From Pseudanabaena cinerea FACHB-1277 (GTDB taxonomy: Bacteria; Cyanobacteriota; Cyanobacteriia; Pseudanabaenales; Pseudanabaenaceae): 36,074 nucleotides of DNA. Below, piece by piece: positions 7,916-15,976 of this stretch. Below the pieces are notes generated by a model. It searched no databases. It was not told the origin of the DNA and saw nothing but the letters and a program-made list of their open reading frames with translations. The stretch's first letter is position 1, and each line of letters begins with the position of its first letter. Location: assembly GCF_014696345.1 (NCBI RefSeq), contig NZ_JACJPY010000042.1, forward strand, positions 1 to 36,074, written 5' to 3'. The position numbers and the translations under genes are program-made.

Positions 7916-9541
7916 ATGATTAAGATCAAGAAATGCTTAAATCAATCACTTGTTGGTGTATCGGTTTTCGCCACATTATCCGCGCTACCTAGCATCGCTC
8001 TTGCCAATACTACTGCCATTACTTCCCCTAATACCGATCCCTATCAAGCAATTCGATTAGATAGCCAAGCAATTAAGCTTAACCCCATTGGTTCTAGTAA
8101 TTCTGAAGCCATTACCCAAAATGTTACCTCCGTCTCACAACTGAGTGATGTTCGTCCCACCGATTGGGCTTTTACAGCTTTACAATCCCTCGTAGAACGT
8201 TATGGATGTATTGCAGGATATCCCGATCGCACATTTCGCGGCAACCAAGCCACCAGTCGTTATGAATTTGCGGCGGGACTCAATGCTTGCCTTGACAAGA
8301 TCAATGAAATTATCTCCGCAGGACTAGCGGATAAAGTTAGCAAAGAAGATCTGGCAACATTGCAAAAGTTGCAAGAAGAATTTGCCGCCGAACTCGCAAC
8401 CTTGCGCGGTCGTGTTGATAGCCTTGATGCCAAGGTCGCCAAACTTGAGGCTCAACAGTTTTCCACCACAACTAAGTTAAGTGGTGAGGTGATCTTTGGT
8501 GCGGTTGCAGCTTCAGGTGGTTTAACCAATGGTAAATCTAATATTGTTTTTGGCGATCGCCTCCGCCTAGTTTTAAACACCAGCTTCACAGGCAAAGACT
8601 TATTAAGAACCCGTCTCGAAGCAGGGAATCTATTTGCCACCAATAATACCAATCCCGCAGGCATTGCTGGCGTTCTCAACAGTAATATGTCAAGGTTTGG
8701 CTTTGCCTCTGGTGTTCCTGCCACCGCTAACGTTGGCTCACTTAATCTTTTATTCTACCGCTTCCCCGCCTTTGATGGCAAAATGCACTTCTTCGCAGGT
8801 CCGATCGCTGCTCCTGATGACTTCTTTACCCAAATCACTCCATTTGCATCCAGTGGACAGGGTTCCATCTCTCGATTTGGACGCTTTGACCCATTCTTCC
8901 GCATCGGCGGCACTAGCTCACTCATTGGCGCTGAATATAAATTTGATGACAAGGTAAACCTACAGGTTGGCTATAGTGCAGGCAGTGCGGCTATAGCATC
9001 AGGCGATGGCGGTCTCTTTGGTGGTACAACATCGATCGCTGCTCAATTTCTATTTAAACTAGCCAACAATCTCGATACATCTGTTTCCTACGCCCATACT
9101 TACTTACCAAATGGCAGTCTCAATACGGGGCTAGTTAACGTTGAGCAACCTTTCGGTGCTTTTGCTACTAAAACCAACTTACTCTCTGGCAACTTGGTAT
9201 GGCGCATGAATCCTTCGATCACTTTCAGCACTTCAGGAACTGTCATCTTTGCTGATACTCCAACCCTTGGCGCATCCACTACCTTTACAACTTGGATTGC
9301 TGGCTTCAATTTTCCAAATCTATTTAGGGAAGGCAGCACAGGCGCAATTCTGTTTGGACAGCCCCTCAAGAATAGCAATACAGCCACAGCAACCCCTTAC
9401 CATTTAGAACTGTTCTATCGCTATCAACTAAACAAAAATATCAGCATCACCCCTGGTATTTTCTGGGTATTCAATCCTGAATCCTCCAGTGCCAATGCTA
9501 CTGCCACAGTTGGCTTAATTCGCACCACCTTCTCTTTCTAA
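7916..9541 (+). CDS. SLH-domain OprB-family porin
   Basis: A 541-aa outer-membrane protein with a cyanobacterial porin layout. Residues 1-30 are a signal peptide ending near SIALANT. Residues about 75-130 form an SLH domain (VRPTDWAFTALQSLVERYG, then GYPDRTFRGNQATSRYEFA), which anchors the barrel to the cell wall. Residues about 140-180 are a heptad-like coiled coil. From about 185 to the final Phe there are alternating strands of an OprB-type beta barrel. Such proteins are the main cyanobacterial porins and pass small solutes and inorganic ions, with iron uptake shown for some. The start is supported by AGGAG at 7901-7905, 10 nt before the ATG. A strong terminator follows. Confidence 0.92.
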   Translation: MIKIKKCLNQSLVGVSVFATLSALPSIALANTTAITSPNTDPYQAIRLDSQAIKLNPIGSSNSEAITQNVTSVSQLSDVRPTDWAFTALQSLVERYGCIAGYPDRTFRGNQATSRYEFAAGLNACLDKINEIISAGLADKVSKEDLATLQKLQEEFAAELATLRGRVDSLDAKVAKLEAQQFSTTTKLSGEVIFGAVAASGGLTNGKSNIVFGDRLRLVLNTSFTGKDLLRTRLEAGNLFATNNTNPAGIAGVLNSNMSRFGFASGVPATANVGSLNLLFYRFPAFDGKMHFFAGPIAAPDDFFTQITPFASSGQGSISRFGRFDPFFRIGGTSSLIGAEYKFDDKVNLQVGYSAGSAAIASGDGGLFGGTTSIAAQFLFKLANNLDTSVSYAHTYLPNGSLNTGLVNVEQPFGAFATKTNLLSGNLVWRMNPSITFSTSGTVIFADTPTLGASTTFTTWIAGFNFPNLFREGSTGAILFGQPLKNSNTATATPYHLELFYRYQLNKNISITPGIFWVFNPESSSANATATVGLIRTTFSF

Positions 9542-10180
9542 CAACCTAATGGCTAAAGCCTATTGAGGCATTAACTAACACGGCAGAAATATTGCAAGCG
9601 CAGCTTGCAATATTTCCTGTGGTTTGAGTGGTTGGTAATTGCCGTAAATTTTGCCCCATGACTTTTACTTCATGAATGTTGTATTTTATCTATTCATTTT
9701 TATAAAAAACTTAGAAAAGCTCTAAAAACTAAGATCTTCGGTGACATTGTTTGGCTGAAGTCATCGTTTTCTTTAAGTTTTAAGTTTTAAGTTTATTTGC
9801 TTACTTATATCTTTATTATTTGCTGATTTTTGAATCTGGAATTGCTAGCTATTGTCTAGTCTAGACTTGCATAAATTTAAAATTCTGTGATAGGGTAAAT
9901 TACGTGTTTCTATTTGCTGTTTAGTAACTTGTAAGATTTCACTAAGAATTAGGCTTGGCGAAATTTTACCTTTGTTTCTGGTCAACGATAGGAAGCTGTT
10001 TGAAAGGTTTTAATCTCCCCCTAAACAAGGGCAACTTTTTTAATCTGTCTCTCCCCTTTCGTAATGGGGCATAAATTAGTTCTTTTAGCGAAAGTAAAGA
10101 TTTTTTAAACAAATTCTAATAGTTGTAAAGCTGCTTTCAGTAAATATCCTATCTATTTCTATTTATTTGTCAGAGTAGTA
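9542..10180. other. Long intergenic region ahead of the polysaccharide locus
   Basis: A 639-bp AT-rich stretch with no supported gene. Contents: the porin terminator (9586-9616), a 7-bp unit AAGTTTT repeated about three times (9775-9794), and C/G-rich patches near 10010-10070 (CTCCCC ... GGGG). It must contain the promoter of the sugar-transferase gene at 10181, but no convincing -35/-10 pair stands out. A long untranslated leader is possible. Confidence 0.5.
9586..9616 (+). terminator. Porin gene terminator
   Basis: A perfect 14-bp inverted repeat (9586-9599 and 9603-9616) with a 3-nt loop lies 45 nt after the porin stop codon. A T-run is weak (TTTC inside the stem), but the stem is strong and the position fits the end of a highly expressed gene. 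Confidence 0.6.
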
Positions 10181-11194
10181 ATGTCAAGAGTATTAGGGGC
10201 TAACAAATTAAAATATGGGGGGCAAAACCAGAAATGGCTAATATTACTAGGATCTGATGATTACGATCTAGAGTGTGCCAAAATATTGCTGAACCACTTA
10301 CCATCTAGACAAGTGGTTGTACTGTCAAGTTGCTTACAACTAGTTGCTAAACTAGTAAAAAATAATCCCCAAGTTATTGATGGAGGAAATTTTGACATAC
10401 TTTCCAATTTAGAGCATCATTCTTGGGCAGGCATAATTTTAGGGGCAAAAGCTACCCTGTCTGATTCTGAAACGTTAAGCTTGATCAAATTGAAACTAAA
10501 TTATGTTCCTGTGTATCATATATGTGATGTCTGGGAATCCTTGTGGTTAAAGCTACCACCTTCTTTGCTTGATGCCAATTGGTTTGTTGCTAGTAGTAGG
10601 TTCCAGTATGCTAACTTTCTAAAGTTTAAAAGATTGATAGATATACTGGTTTCCATGCTTCTGTTAATAATTCTCTTGCCACTTATGTTGTTAGTGGCAG
10701 TAGCCATTAAGTTGGATAGCCCAGGTGAAATAATTTACAGCCAACTGAGAAATGGGCGAAATGGAAGGGTTTTTAAAATCTACAAGTTTCGTTCGATGTA
10801 TACAGATGCGGAAAAAACTGGAGTAAAATGGACTTCTATAGGAGACAGTCGAATCACTAGGATAGGCTATTGGCTAAGAACTTTGCGGATTGATGAGCTA
10901 CCGCAGCTCTGGAATGTATTAATTGGGGAAATGAGTTTGATTGGTCCTCGTCCAGAAAGACCAGAGTTTGACGTAAAGTTAAAAAATGCAATTCCATACT
11001 ATCAACTGCGTTACCTAGTGAAACCAGGCATTTCTGGCTGGGCGCAGGTACTTTATCCCTATGGAGCCTCCGTGGAAGATGCTTACGAAAAGTTAGCCTA
11101 CGACCTCTACTACATCAAAAACTATTCTCTATGGCTAGATATCGTAATATTTTTTAAGACAATCAAAGTTGTGTTATGCGGTAAGGGAAGATGA
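10181..11194 (+). CDS. Undecaprenyl-phosphate sugar-1-phosphate transferase (WbaP/WcaJ type)
   Basis: A 337-aa bacterial sugar transferase that starts repeat-unit synthesis by moving a sugar phosphate from a nucleotide sugar to undecaprenyl phosphate at the inner membrane. The catalytic core from about residue 145 has the usual order: basic residues, a long hydrophobic re-entrant helix (about 153-183), the KIYKFRSMYTDAE motif, RIDELPQLWNVL, GEMSLIGPRPERPEF and KPGISGWAQV. The N-terminal 140 residues are soluble and lack the four membrane helices of typical WbaP/WcaJ proteins, so this is a shortened type. The gene stop overlaps the galE start by 4 nt (ATGA), so the two are translationally coupled. 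Sugar specificity cannot be read, but galE next door suggests glucose or galactose. Confidence 0.88.
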   Translation: MSRVLGANKLKYGGQNQKWLILLGSDDYDLECAKILLNHLPSRQVVVLSSCLQLVAKLVKNNPQVIDGGNFDILSNLEHHSWAGIILGAKATLSDSETLSLIKLKLNYVPVYHICDVWESLWLKLPPSLLDANWFVASSRFQYANFLKFKRLIDILVSMLLLIILLPLMLLVAVAIKLDSPGEIIYSQLRNGRNGRVFKIYKFRSMYTDAEKTGVKWTSIGDSRITRIGYWLRTLRIDELPQLWNVLIGEMSLIGPRPERPEFDVKLKNAIPYYQLRYLVKPGISGWAQVLYPYGASVEDAYEKLAYDLYYIKNYSLWLDIVIFFKTIKVVLCGKGR

Positions 11195-12180
11195 GTCGTA
11201 AAATATTAGTAACAGGCGGTGCTGGTTATATAGGCTCGCATATTGTGCGCCAGTTAGGAGAATCTGGTTATGACATTGTTATCTACGACAATTGTTCTAC
11301 AGGCATACCTCAAGCCGTGCTTTGCGGAGAGCTAATTGTTGGTGATTTGTCCGATATAAATCGTCTCTACCAAATTTTTGGTAAGTATCGATTTGATGCG
11401 GTTATCCATCTAGCAGCACGTTTAGTCGTTCCAGAATCAGTTGATTATCCTCTTGAATATTATTCCAATAACACTTGTAATACTACAAACCTATTACATT
11501 GTTGTAATGTGATGGGGGTCGATAAGTTGATCTTTTCTAGTACTGCCGCAGTATATGGCGAGTCTCATCACAGCCCTGTTACTGAAGATGTTACTCCATT
11601 ACCGATTAACCCTTACGGGCGATCAAAGTTGATGAGTGAGTTAATCATTCAAGACTATGCTAAGGCTTCTTCACTACGCTATGTTATCTTGCGTTATTTT
11701 AATGTCGGAGGTGCAGATCCTGCTGGTAGAATTGGACAAAATTCTCGCCATGCTAATCATCTCATTGCCAATGCTTGCAATGCAGCACTCAAGAGACAAC
11801 CAACATTAAAAATTTTTGGGACTGATTTCCCTACACCCGATGGAACAGGCATTCGTGATTATATCCATGTTGAGGATCTGGCTACGGCACATATTGATAG
11901 TTTGCGTTATTTAGAGGATGGCGGAAACAGTGAGATTTTTAATTGTGGTTATGGAGAAGGGTATAGTGTGCGACAGGTAGTGGAGAGGGTGAAAGCCATT
12001 TCTGGTGTAGATTTTCCTGTAATTAATGGAGAACGTCGTGCTGGCGATCCTGCCTCTGTAACAGCGTCTATTGAAAAGATCAAAAAGGTATTGAATTGGC
12101 AACCCAGATACAACAACTTGGATGCTATTATCTCAAGCGCTCTGGCTTGGGAAAAACGTAAATTAAAATCTTGTGAGTGA
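11191..12180 (+). CDS. galE: UDP-glucose 4-epimerase
   Basis: A 329-aa extended short-chain dehydrogenase/reductase. It has the NAD-binding TGGAGYIGSH motif (8-17), the active-site SST segment (116-118) and Y142-x-x-x-K146 (in PYGRSK), plus GalE features such as RYFNVGGADP and the FGTDFPTPDGTGIRDYIHVEDLA segment. It interconverts UDP-glucose and UDP-galactose (or the N-acetyl forms) in the cytoplasm and would supply the polysaccharide repeat unit. It begins inside the last codons of the upstream sugar transferase (4-nt overlap). Related NDP-sugar epimerases exist, but the DxPTxDGTxxRDYIHVxDLA signature is strong for GalE. Confidence 0.93.
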   Translation: MSRKILVTGGAGYIGSHIVRQLGESGYDIVIYDNCSTGIPQAVLCGELIVGDLSDINRLYQIFGKYRFDAVIHLAARLVVPESVDYPLEYYSNNTCNTTNLLHCCNVMGVDKLIFSSTAAVYGESHHSPVTEDVTPLPINPYGRSKLMSELIIQDYAKASSLRYVILRYFNVGGADPAGRIGQNSRHANHLIANACNAALKRQPTLKIFGTDFPTPDGTGIRDYIHVEDLATAHIDSLRYLEDGGNSEIFNCGYGEGYSVRQVVERVKAISGVDFPVINGERRAGDPASVTASIEKIKKVLNWQPRYNNLDAIISSALAWEKRKLKSCE

Positions 12181-12260
12181 TTACCTAATAGCTGAAATAA
12201 TCTAGCTTTGCAATATTTTAGTCCTGATAGTTCAATTGTTAGTTCAGGAAAGTGGTGTGA

Positions 12261-13742
12261 GTGAAAAGTAATTTTTTTAGAAACGGGTTTTATAACACAT
12301 TTGCTGGTGTTATCAGAATTGGATTAGCTATACTCACAATCCCGTTACTAATGCGTTTAATTGGTATTGAGGAATACGGGTTGTGGACGTTAGCATCAAC
12401 CATCATCCTTGTTGTCACCTTAGCCGAGGCAGGTCTTTCTACAGCAACTACAGTGTTTGTTTCTCAAGATTTAGGGAAAGAGGATTTTGAAGATTTGTCC
12501 CAAACCCTAACTGTGACGGTTGGCGGAATTTTGATACTTGCAACTTTTGCTGCAATGTCTCTCTATTTTACTGCCGATACAATTATTTCTCTATTTTCTA
12601 AGTTGGAGAAGTCTCAACATATAGTAGCTGTACATAGTTTACAGATTGGAAGCTTGGTTGTTTGGTCTAGGCTATTGCAACATATTTTAATAGGTGTCGA
12701 GCAAGCCTATCAAAACTATGGTTTACTCAATATTTTAAACACAATACAATATTTTTCTCTGAGTTTCGGTTTAGTTATTGTAGCTTGGCTAGGAGGAAAA
12801 ACAGTAGAACTTATGCAGTGGCAAGCTATATCAAGTATGTTAATATTAATAGGACATATTTGGTTAGTCCGATCGCTGATAGGTAAGAATTTTCTTAGAC
12901 CAACTTGGAACTATGATAAGGTCTTGGCGATCGCCAATTATAGTTTTGCGGTTTGGCTATTGACGTTAGGAACAGCCCTATTTAGTAGAGGCGATCGCTT
13001 GATTGTTGGTTATTGTTTAGGTTCAGAGAATCTCGGTATATACGGAGGGGTTACTGAAGTAGCATCAGCTATTAACTCGTTGTCATCATTGCCAGTTCAG
13101 CCACTTGTACCGATTCTAAGCAATTATTCTAGAAACCATAACATTAGCCACGCAGAACTAACCCAGAAGGTAAAGCAGTCCATAGAAATAAATACTTTCT
13201 TTGCCTTAGGCTCAGCAGCTTTTTTGCTAATCATTTCACCATTAATTGTACAGTTAATGTTTGCTAATTATTCTGTAACTAGCACATTGATAGCACTTCA
13301 AATGGCAGTAGTGATTTATGGTCTTTTTTCGCTTAATGCCACAGGATTTTATATTCTTATCAGCACTGCTCCAAAAATGGTTATGATAATTCAACTAATC
13401 AGTGGATTCTTTGCCTTAATATTAATTTTCATAGGAGCCAATAAATTTGGTCTTTTAGGCGCTATAGCTGGTAACGTTGGATTTCTCTTAACTTGGCTGA
13501 TGATTTTCTTAGGATTAAAGCTACTAAAAATACCTAACTTATTGTGGTTAAAATCCTCCTCTTTTTTATTACTCTGGTTTATGGTATGTATATTAGGAAG
13601 TTTGTTTATTTCTCAGTTTGAGTTGTTAGTAGCATTTTCTATAATTCAGTCATTGGTTATCATGGGTTACTTTACTAGAATTTTTAATCAAGAGCTAAAT
13701 GCTTTGTTTCAAAAAATTATGATTAAAAAGTGTAAAAATTAA
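12261..13742 (+). CDS. Wzx-type polysaccharide flippase
   Basis: A 493-aa integral membrane protein of the MATE/MVF polysaccharide transporter group. The N-terminus has the typical pattern FRNGFYNTFAGVIRIGLAILTIPLLMRLIG followed by EEYGLWTLASTIILV, and about twelve to fourteen hydrophobic helices continue to the end. It should flip the undecaprenyl-linked repeat unit from the cytoplasmic to the periplasmic face. The start is GTG 12261, following GGAAAGTGG at 12248-12256. It lies 80 nt after galE. Two HIP1 octamers (near 12906 and 12992) are the last on the left before a HIP1-free stretch of nearly 5 kb. Confidence 0.88.
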   Translation: MKSNFFRNGFYNTFAGVIRIGLAILTIPLLMRLIGIEEYGLWTLASTIILVVTLAEAGLSTATTVFVSQDLGKEDFEDLSQTLTVTVGGILILATFAAMSLYFTADTIISLFSKLEKSQHIVAVHSLQIGSLVVWSRLLQHILIGVEQAYQNYGLLNILNTIQYFSLSFGLVIVAWLGGKTVELMQWQAISSMLILIGHIWLVRSLIGKNFLRPTWNYDKVLAIANYSFAVWLLTLGTALFSRGDRLIVGYCLGSENLGIYGGVTEVASAINSLSSLPVQPLVPILSNYSRNHNISHAELTQKVKQSIEINTFFALGSAAFLLIISPLIVQLMFANYSVTSTLIALQMAVVIYGLFSLNATGFYILISTAPKMVMIIQLISGFFALILIFIGANKFGLLGAIAGNVGFLLTWLMIFLGLKLLKIPNLLWLKSSSFLLLWFMVCILGSLFISQFELLVAFSIIQSLVIMGYFTRIFNQELNALFQKIMIKKCKN

Positions 13743-14086
13743 TTACCATGATAATTACTATGATCAATTTTACAAATAGTTACAGTATCATATATATTAC
13801 TTATTGACATTGTTGCGGATATTATTTTGGAACCACCTAAAATTTAGGGTCGCCTCATTTTCAAATTTGACATTTTATGTATCTATGAGAATAGGGCATT
13901 TTAATAGCAACGGACTCTATCTTGCAATGACTGAATTTATCTAAATTCGTTGCCAAGACAAAGAATCAAATAGCCCTGAATTTCATGTCTGATCCAACAT
14001 CTCTAAATTTTTTTATCTAAGCACACTTAGATGATGTTATATTAATATGGATTGATATTGATGAATTAGTGGAGTTATCAAGTAAA
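13743..14086. other. Intergenic region with relic leader and inverted repeats
   Basis: A 344-bp AT-rich gap without a gene. At 13782-13842 it holds a diverged copy of the leader that precedes the DUF268 gene (15068-15150). Further right, 13893-13977 contains nested inverted pieces: AGGGC with GCCCT, GCAACG (13907-13912) with CGTTGC (13948-13953), and the hairpin GAATTTA-TC-TAAATTC (13933-13948). These look like scars of recombination or a degenerate mobile element. Confidence 0.5.
13782..13842 (+). repeat. Leader repeat, copy A (degenerate)
   Basis: The first 33 bases match copy B at 15068 in 29 positions, including TTATTGACATTGTT. Then copy A lacks about nine bases, and the match resumes with CGG(A)TATTATTTTGGA and a weaker (AC)CTAAAAT. 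In copy A no open reading frame follows. Confidence 0.7.
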
Positions 14087-14923
14087 ATGAAACTTTTTAA
14101 TCCTTTTCTTAAGTTTTTTATTAGAAGATACTTATTTGGTGTTTTAGTAACCACACAGTTTTATCCCATATTTAAGGTGTTATATCGAATTTCGCTGTGG
14201 GGGATGAATATTGGCTTGGGAGGAGGAGGGGTAGAAGATACTGGAGAAAGTCATGTGTTGCAGATGCTTTCTAAAGATATTTCCAGAAAAAATAGCAAAA
14301 AAATTCTTCCTTTGATATTTTTTGACGTTGGTAGCAATCAAGGTCAGTTTGCCAAGCTTGTAATTAAGTCTCTGGGCGAAAAAGTCAGTTTATTCTGTTT
14401 TGAACCATCAAAGAATACATTTGACACTCTAACGCAAAATTTGGAAGGATTCCGAAATACTAAACTATACAATTTTGGATTAGGAGAGCGGGATCAATTG
14501 CTTAGTCTATATGCAGACAAGGAAATGTCTGGGCATGCATCGTTATATGATCGCAAACATTTTGATAAATCTACAACTAAACTAGTAGAAACTGTTGAAA
14601 TTAAATCCTTAGATAAGTTCTGTTCTGAAAATAAAATTTCGCATATCCACTATCTAAAATTGGATGTTGAAGGTCATGAACTAAGTGTTTTAAATGGATC
14701 AACTAAAATGCTTCAAGCAGGAGCAATTGATTACATTCAATTTGAATTTGGAGGATGTAATATAGACTCAAGAACTTATCTTCGAGACTTTTTCGAGATC
14801 TTAAGTGATAACTACGATCTATTCAGACTGTTGAGGAATGGTCTTGCTCCTATCAAGACATATGATGAAATATTAGAGGTATTCACTACAACTAATTTCA
14901 TTGCTAAGTTGAAAAGCCTGTAA
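14087..14923 (+). CDS. FkbM-family methyltransferase
   Basis: A 278-aa protein with an FkbM-type S-adenosylmethionine methyltransferase domain from about residue 80: motif I FFDVGSNQGQFAKLV, acidic residue in FCFEPSK, LYNFGLGERD, and the family pattern LKLDVEGHELSVLNGS, then FEFGG. FkbM proteins usually O-methylate sugars or small hydroxyl compounds, so it may methylate a sugar of the polysaccharide. The N-terminal 45 residues contain a hydrophobic segment that may associate with the membrane. I prefer ATG 14087 because GGAG lies 12 nt upstream; GTG 14069 would add six residues. The gene is AT-rich and lies between two relic repeat regions, so it may have been inserted as a cassette. Confidence 0.82.
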   Translation: MKLFNPFLKFFIRRYLFGVLVTTQFYPIFKVLYRISLWGMNIGLGGGGVEDTGESHVLQMLSKDISRKNSKKILPLIFFDVGSNQGQFAKLVIKSLGEKVSLFCFEPSKNTFDTLTQNLEGFRNTKLYNFGLGERDQLLSLYADKEMSGHASLYDRKHFDKSTTKLVETVEIKSLDKFCSENKISHIHYLKLDVEGHELSVLNGSTKMLQAGAIDYIQFEFGGCNIDSRTYLRDFFEILSDNYDLFRLLRNGLAPIKTYDEILEVFTTTNFIAKLKSL

Positions 14924-14939
14924 GGTTTTAATATTGTTT

Positions 14940-15058
14940 GGCTCTTCTAGGTTCATGGGAATAAGCGCAGCTAATAGTAACCAAAATCTTCTCTGCGTAA
15001 TAGTTACAGCCTTGTCATGTCGCCCCTATACTATTTACCACTCAAACCCAGAAGAGCC
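14940..15058. mobile_element. 119-bp MITE-like or IS relic with ISL3-like ends
   Basis: The ends form a 14-bp inverted repeat with one mismatch: GGCTCTTCTAGGTT (14940-14953) and the complement of AACCCAGAAGAGCC (15045-15058). The GGCTCTT end is typical of ISL3-family insertion sequences. There is no coding capacity. The 8-bp flanks (TATTGTTT and TAAGTAAG) are not a target duplication. It could be a non-autonomous element or a deleted IS. Confidence 0.55.
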
Positions 15059-15067
15059 TAAGTAAGT

Positions 15068-15150
15068 ACAGTATTATACGTATTATTTATTGACATTGTT
15101 TGTTGTTATTTCGGTATTATTTTGGATATTATTATGGAAACACTTAAAAT
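15068..15150 (+). repeat. Leader repeat, copy B (in front of the DUF268 gene)
   Basis: This is the complete partner of copy A at 13782-13842. It runs from ACAGTATTATACGTATTA through the putative promoter into the first codons of the DUF268 gene. Confidence 0.7.
15090..15120 (+). promoter_or_regulatory. Putative promoter of the DUF268 gene
   Basis: TTGACA (15090-15095) and TATTAT (15115-15120) are separated by 19 bp, a little long for a sigma-70 promoter. It lies 14 bp before ATG 15134. In the degenerate copy A the same boxes are only 10 bp apart. Confidence 0.35.
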
Positions 15151-15976
15151 GAATAAAAAACTAGGAATCTTCTCAATATCTAAAATAGTCTACTCACTTA
15201 AGATTATTCATCATATTATTTCTGAACTAGGATTTAATCCTCTAAATACAATCTGGTTTGTCAGAAGCTTTCCTCGATATATTTACCAATTTATAAATTT
15301 TTGGATCAAAACCAAAAAAGCCCAGCAAATTCCTCCTATTGGAACTCCATTCCCATGTATGTTAGATAGATATGAAAGTGCTGGCTCGTTACCTAAGCAT
15401 TATTTTCATCAAGATCTATGGGCAGCTCGTAAAGTCTATCAAAACAATCCAGAGCATCACATAGATGTTGGCTCCAGAATCGATGGATTTATTGCTCATA
15501 TACTGACTTTCCGTGATGTTGAGATTCTTGACGTTCGACCCATGACTTCTAATATTTCTGGTATTACTTTTCGTCAAGCAGATTTAATACAATCAGCAGA
15601 TTTACCATCTGATATTTGCGACTCTCTTTCTTGCCTACACGCTTTAGAACACTTTGGATTAGGACGATATGGAGATCCTATTGATCCAGAGGGGCATATT
15701 AAAGGCTTGCAGTCTTTGACTAAGTTGTTAAAGCCAAATGGGACGTTATTATTGTCGGTTCCGATTGGCTTAGAGAGAGTAGAATTTAATGCCCATCGTG
15801 TGTTCTCAGTTGAAACTATCCTTACATTAACTGAACCAGACTATGAGCTAATTTCCTTTGCTTATATTGATGATCATGATAAACTTCATAATATTACTAA
15901 GCAAATCGAGACTCCAGATATGATATATGGCTGTGGACTTTTTGAACTTAAGAAAAAATCAAAATCATTAATATGA
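15134..15976 (+). CDS. DUF268-family protein, methyltransferase-like
   Basis: A 280-aa protein whose central part (about 70-240) fits the DUF268 family: HQDLWAARKVY, HIDVGSRIDGFIAHIL, ILDVRPM, SLSCLHALEHFGLGRYGDPIDPEGH, LLKPNGTLLLSVPIG and FNAHRVF. The DVGS, DVRP and LHALEH steps follow the order of a Rossmann methyltransferase, so it probably uses S-adenosylmethionine, but the substrate is unknown. DUF268 genes are often found in surface-polysaccharide loci. I chose ATG 15134; TTG 15122 and ATG 15149 are alternatives. The last 4 nt overlap the next gene (ATGA), so the two are coupled. It follows an IS relic and a duplicated leader. Confidence 0.75.
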   Translation: METLKMNKKLGIFSISKIVYSLKIIHHIISELGFNPLNTIWFVRSFPRYIYQFINFWIKTKKAQQIPPIGTPFPCMLDRYESAGSLPKHYFHQDLWAARKVYQNNPEHHIDVGSRIDGFIAHILTFRDVEILDVRPMTSNISGITFRQADLIQSADLPSDICDSLSCLHALEHFGLGRYGDPIDPEGHIKGLQSLTKLLKPNGTLLLSVPIGLERVEFNAHRVFSVETILTLTEPDYELISFAYIDDHDKLHNITKQIETPDMIYGCGLFELKKKSKSLI

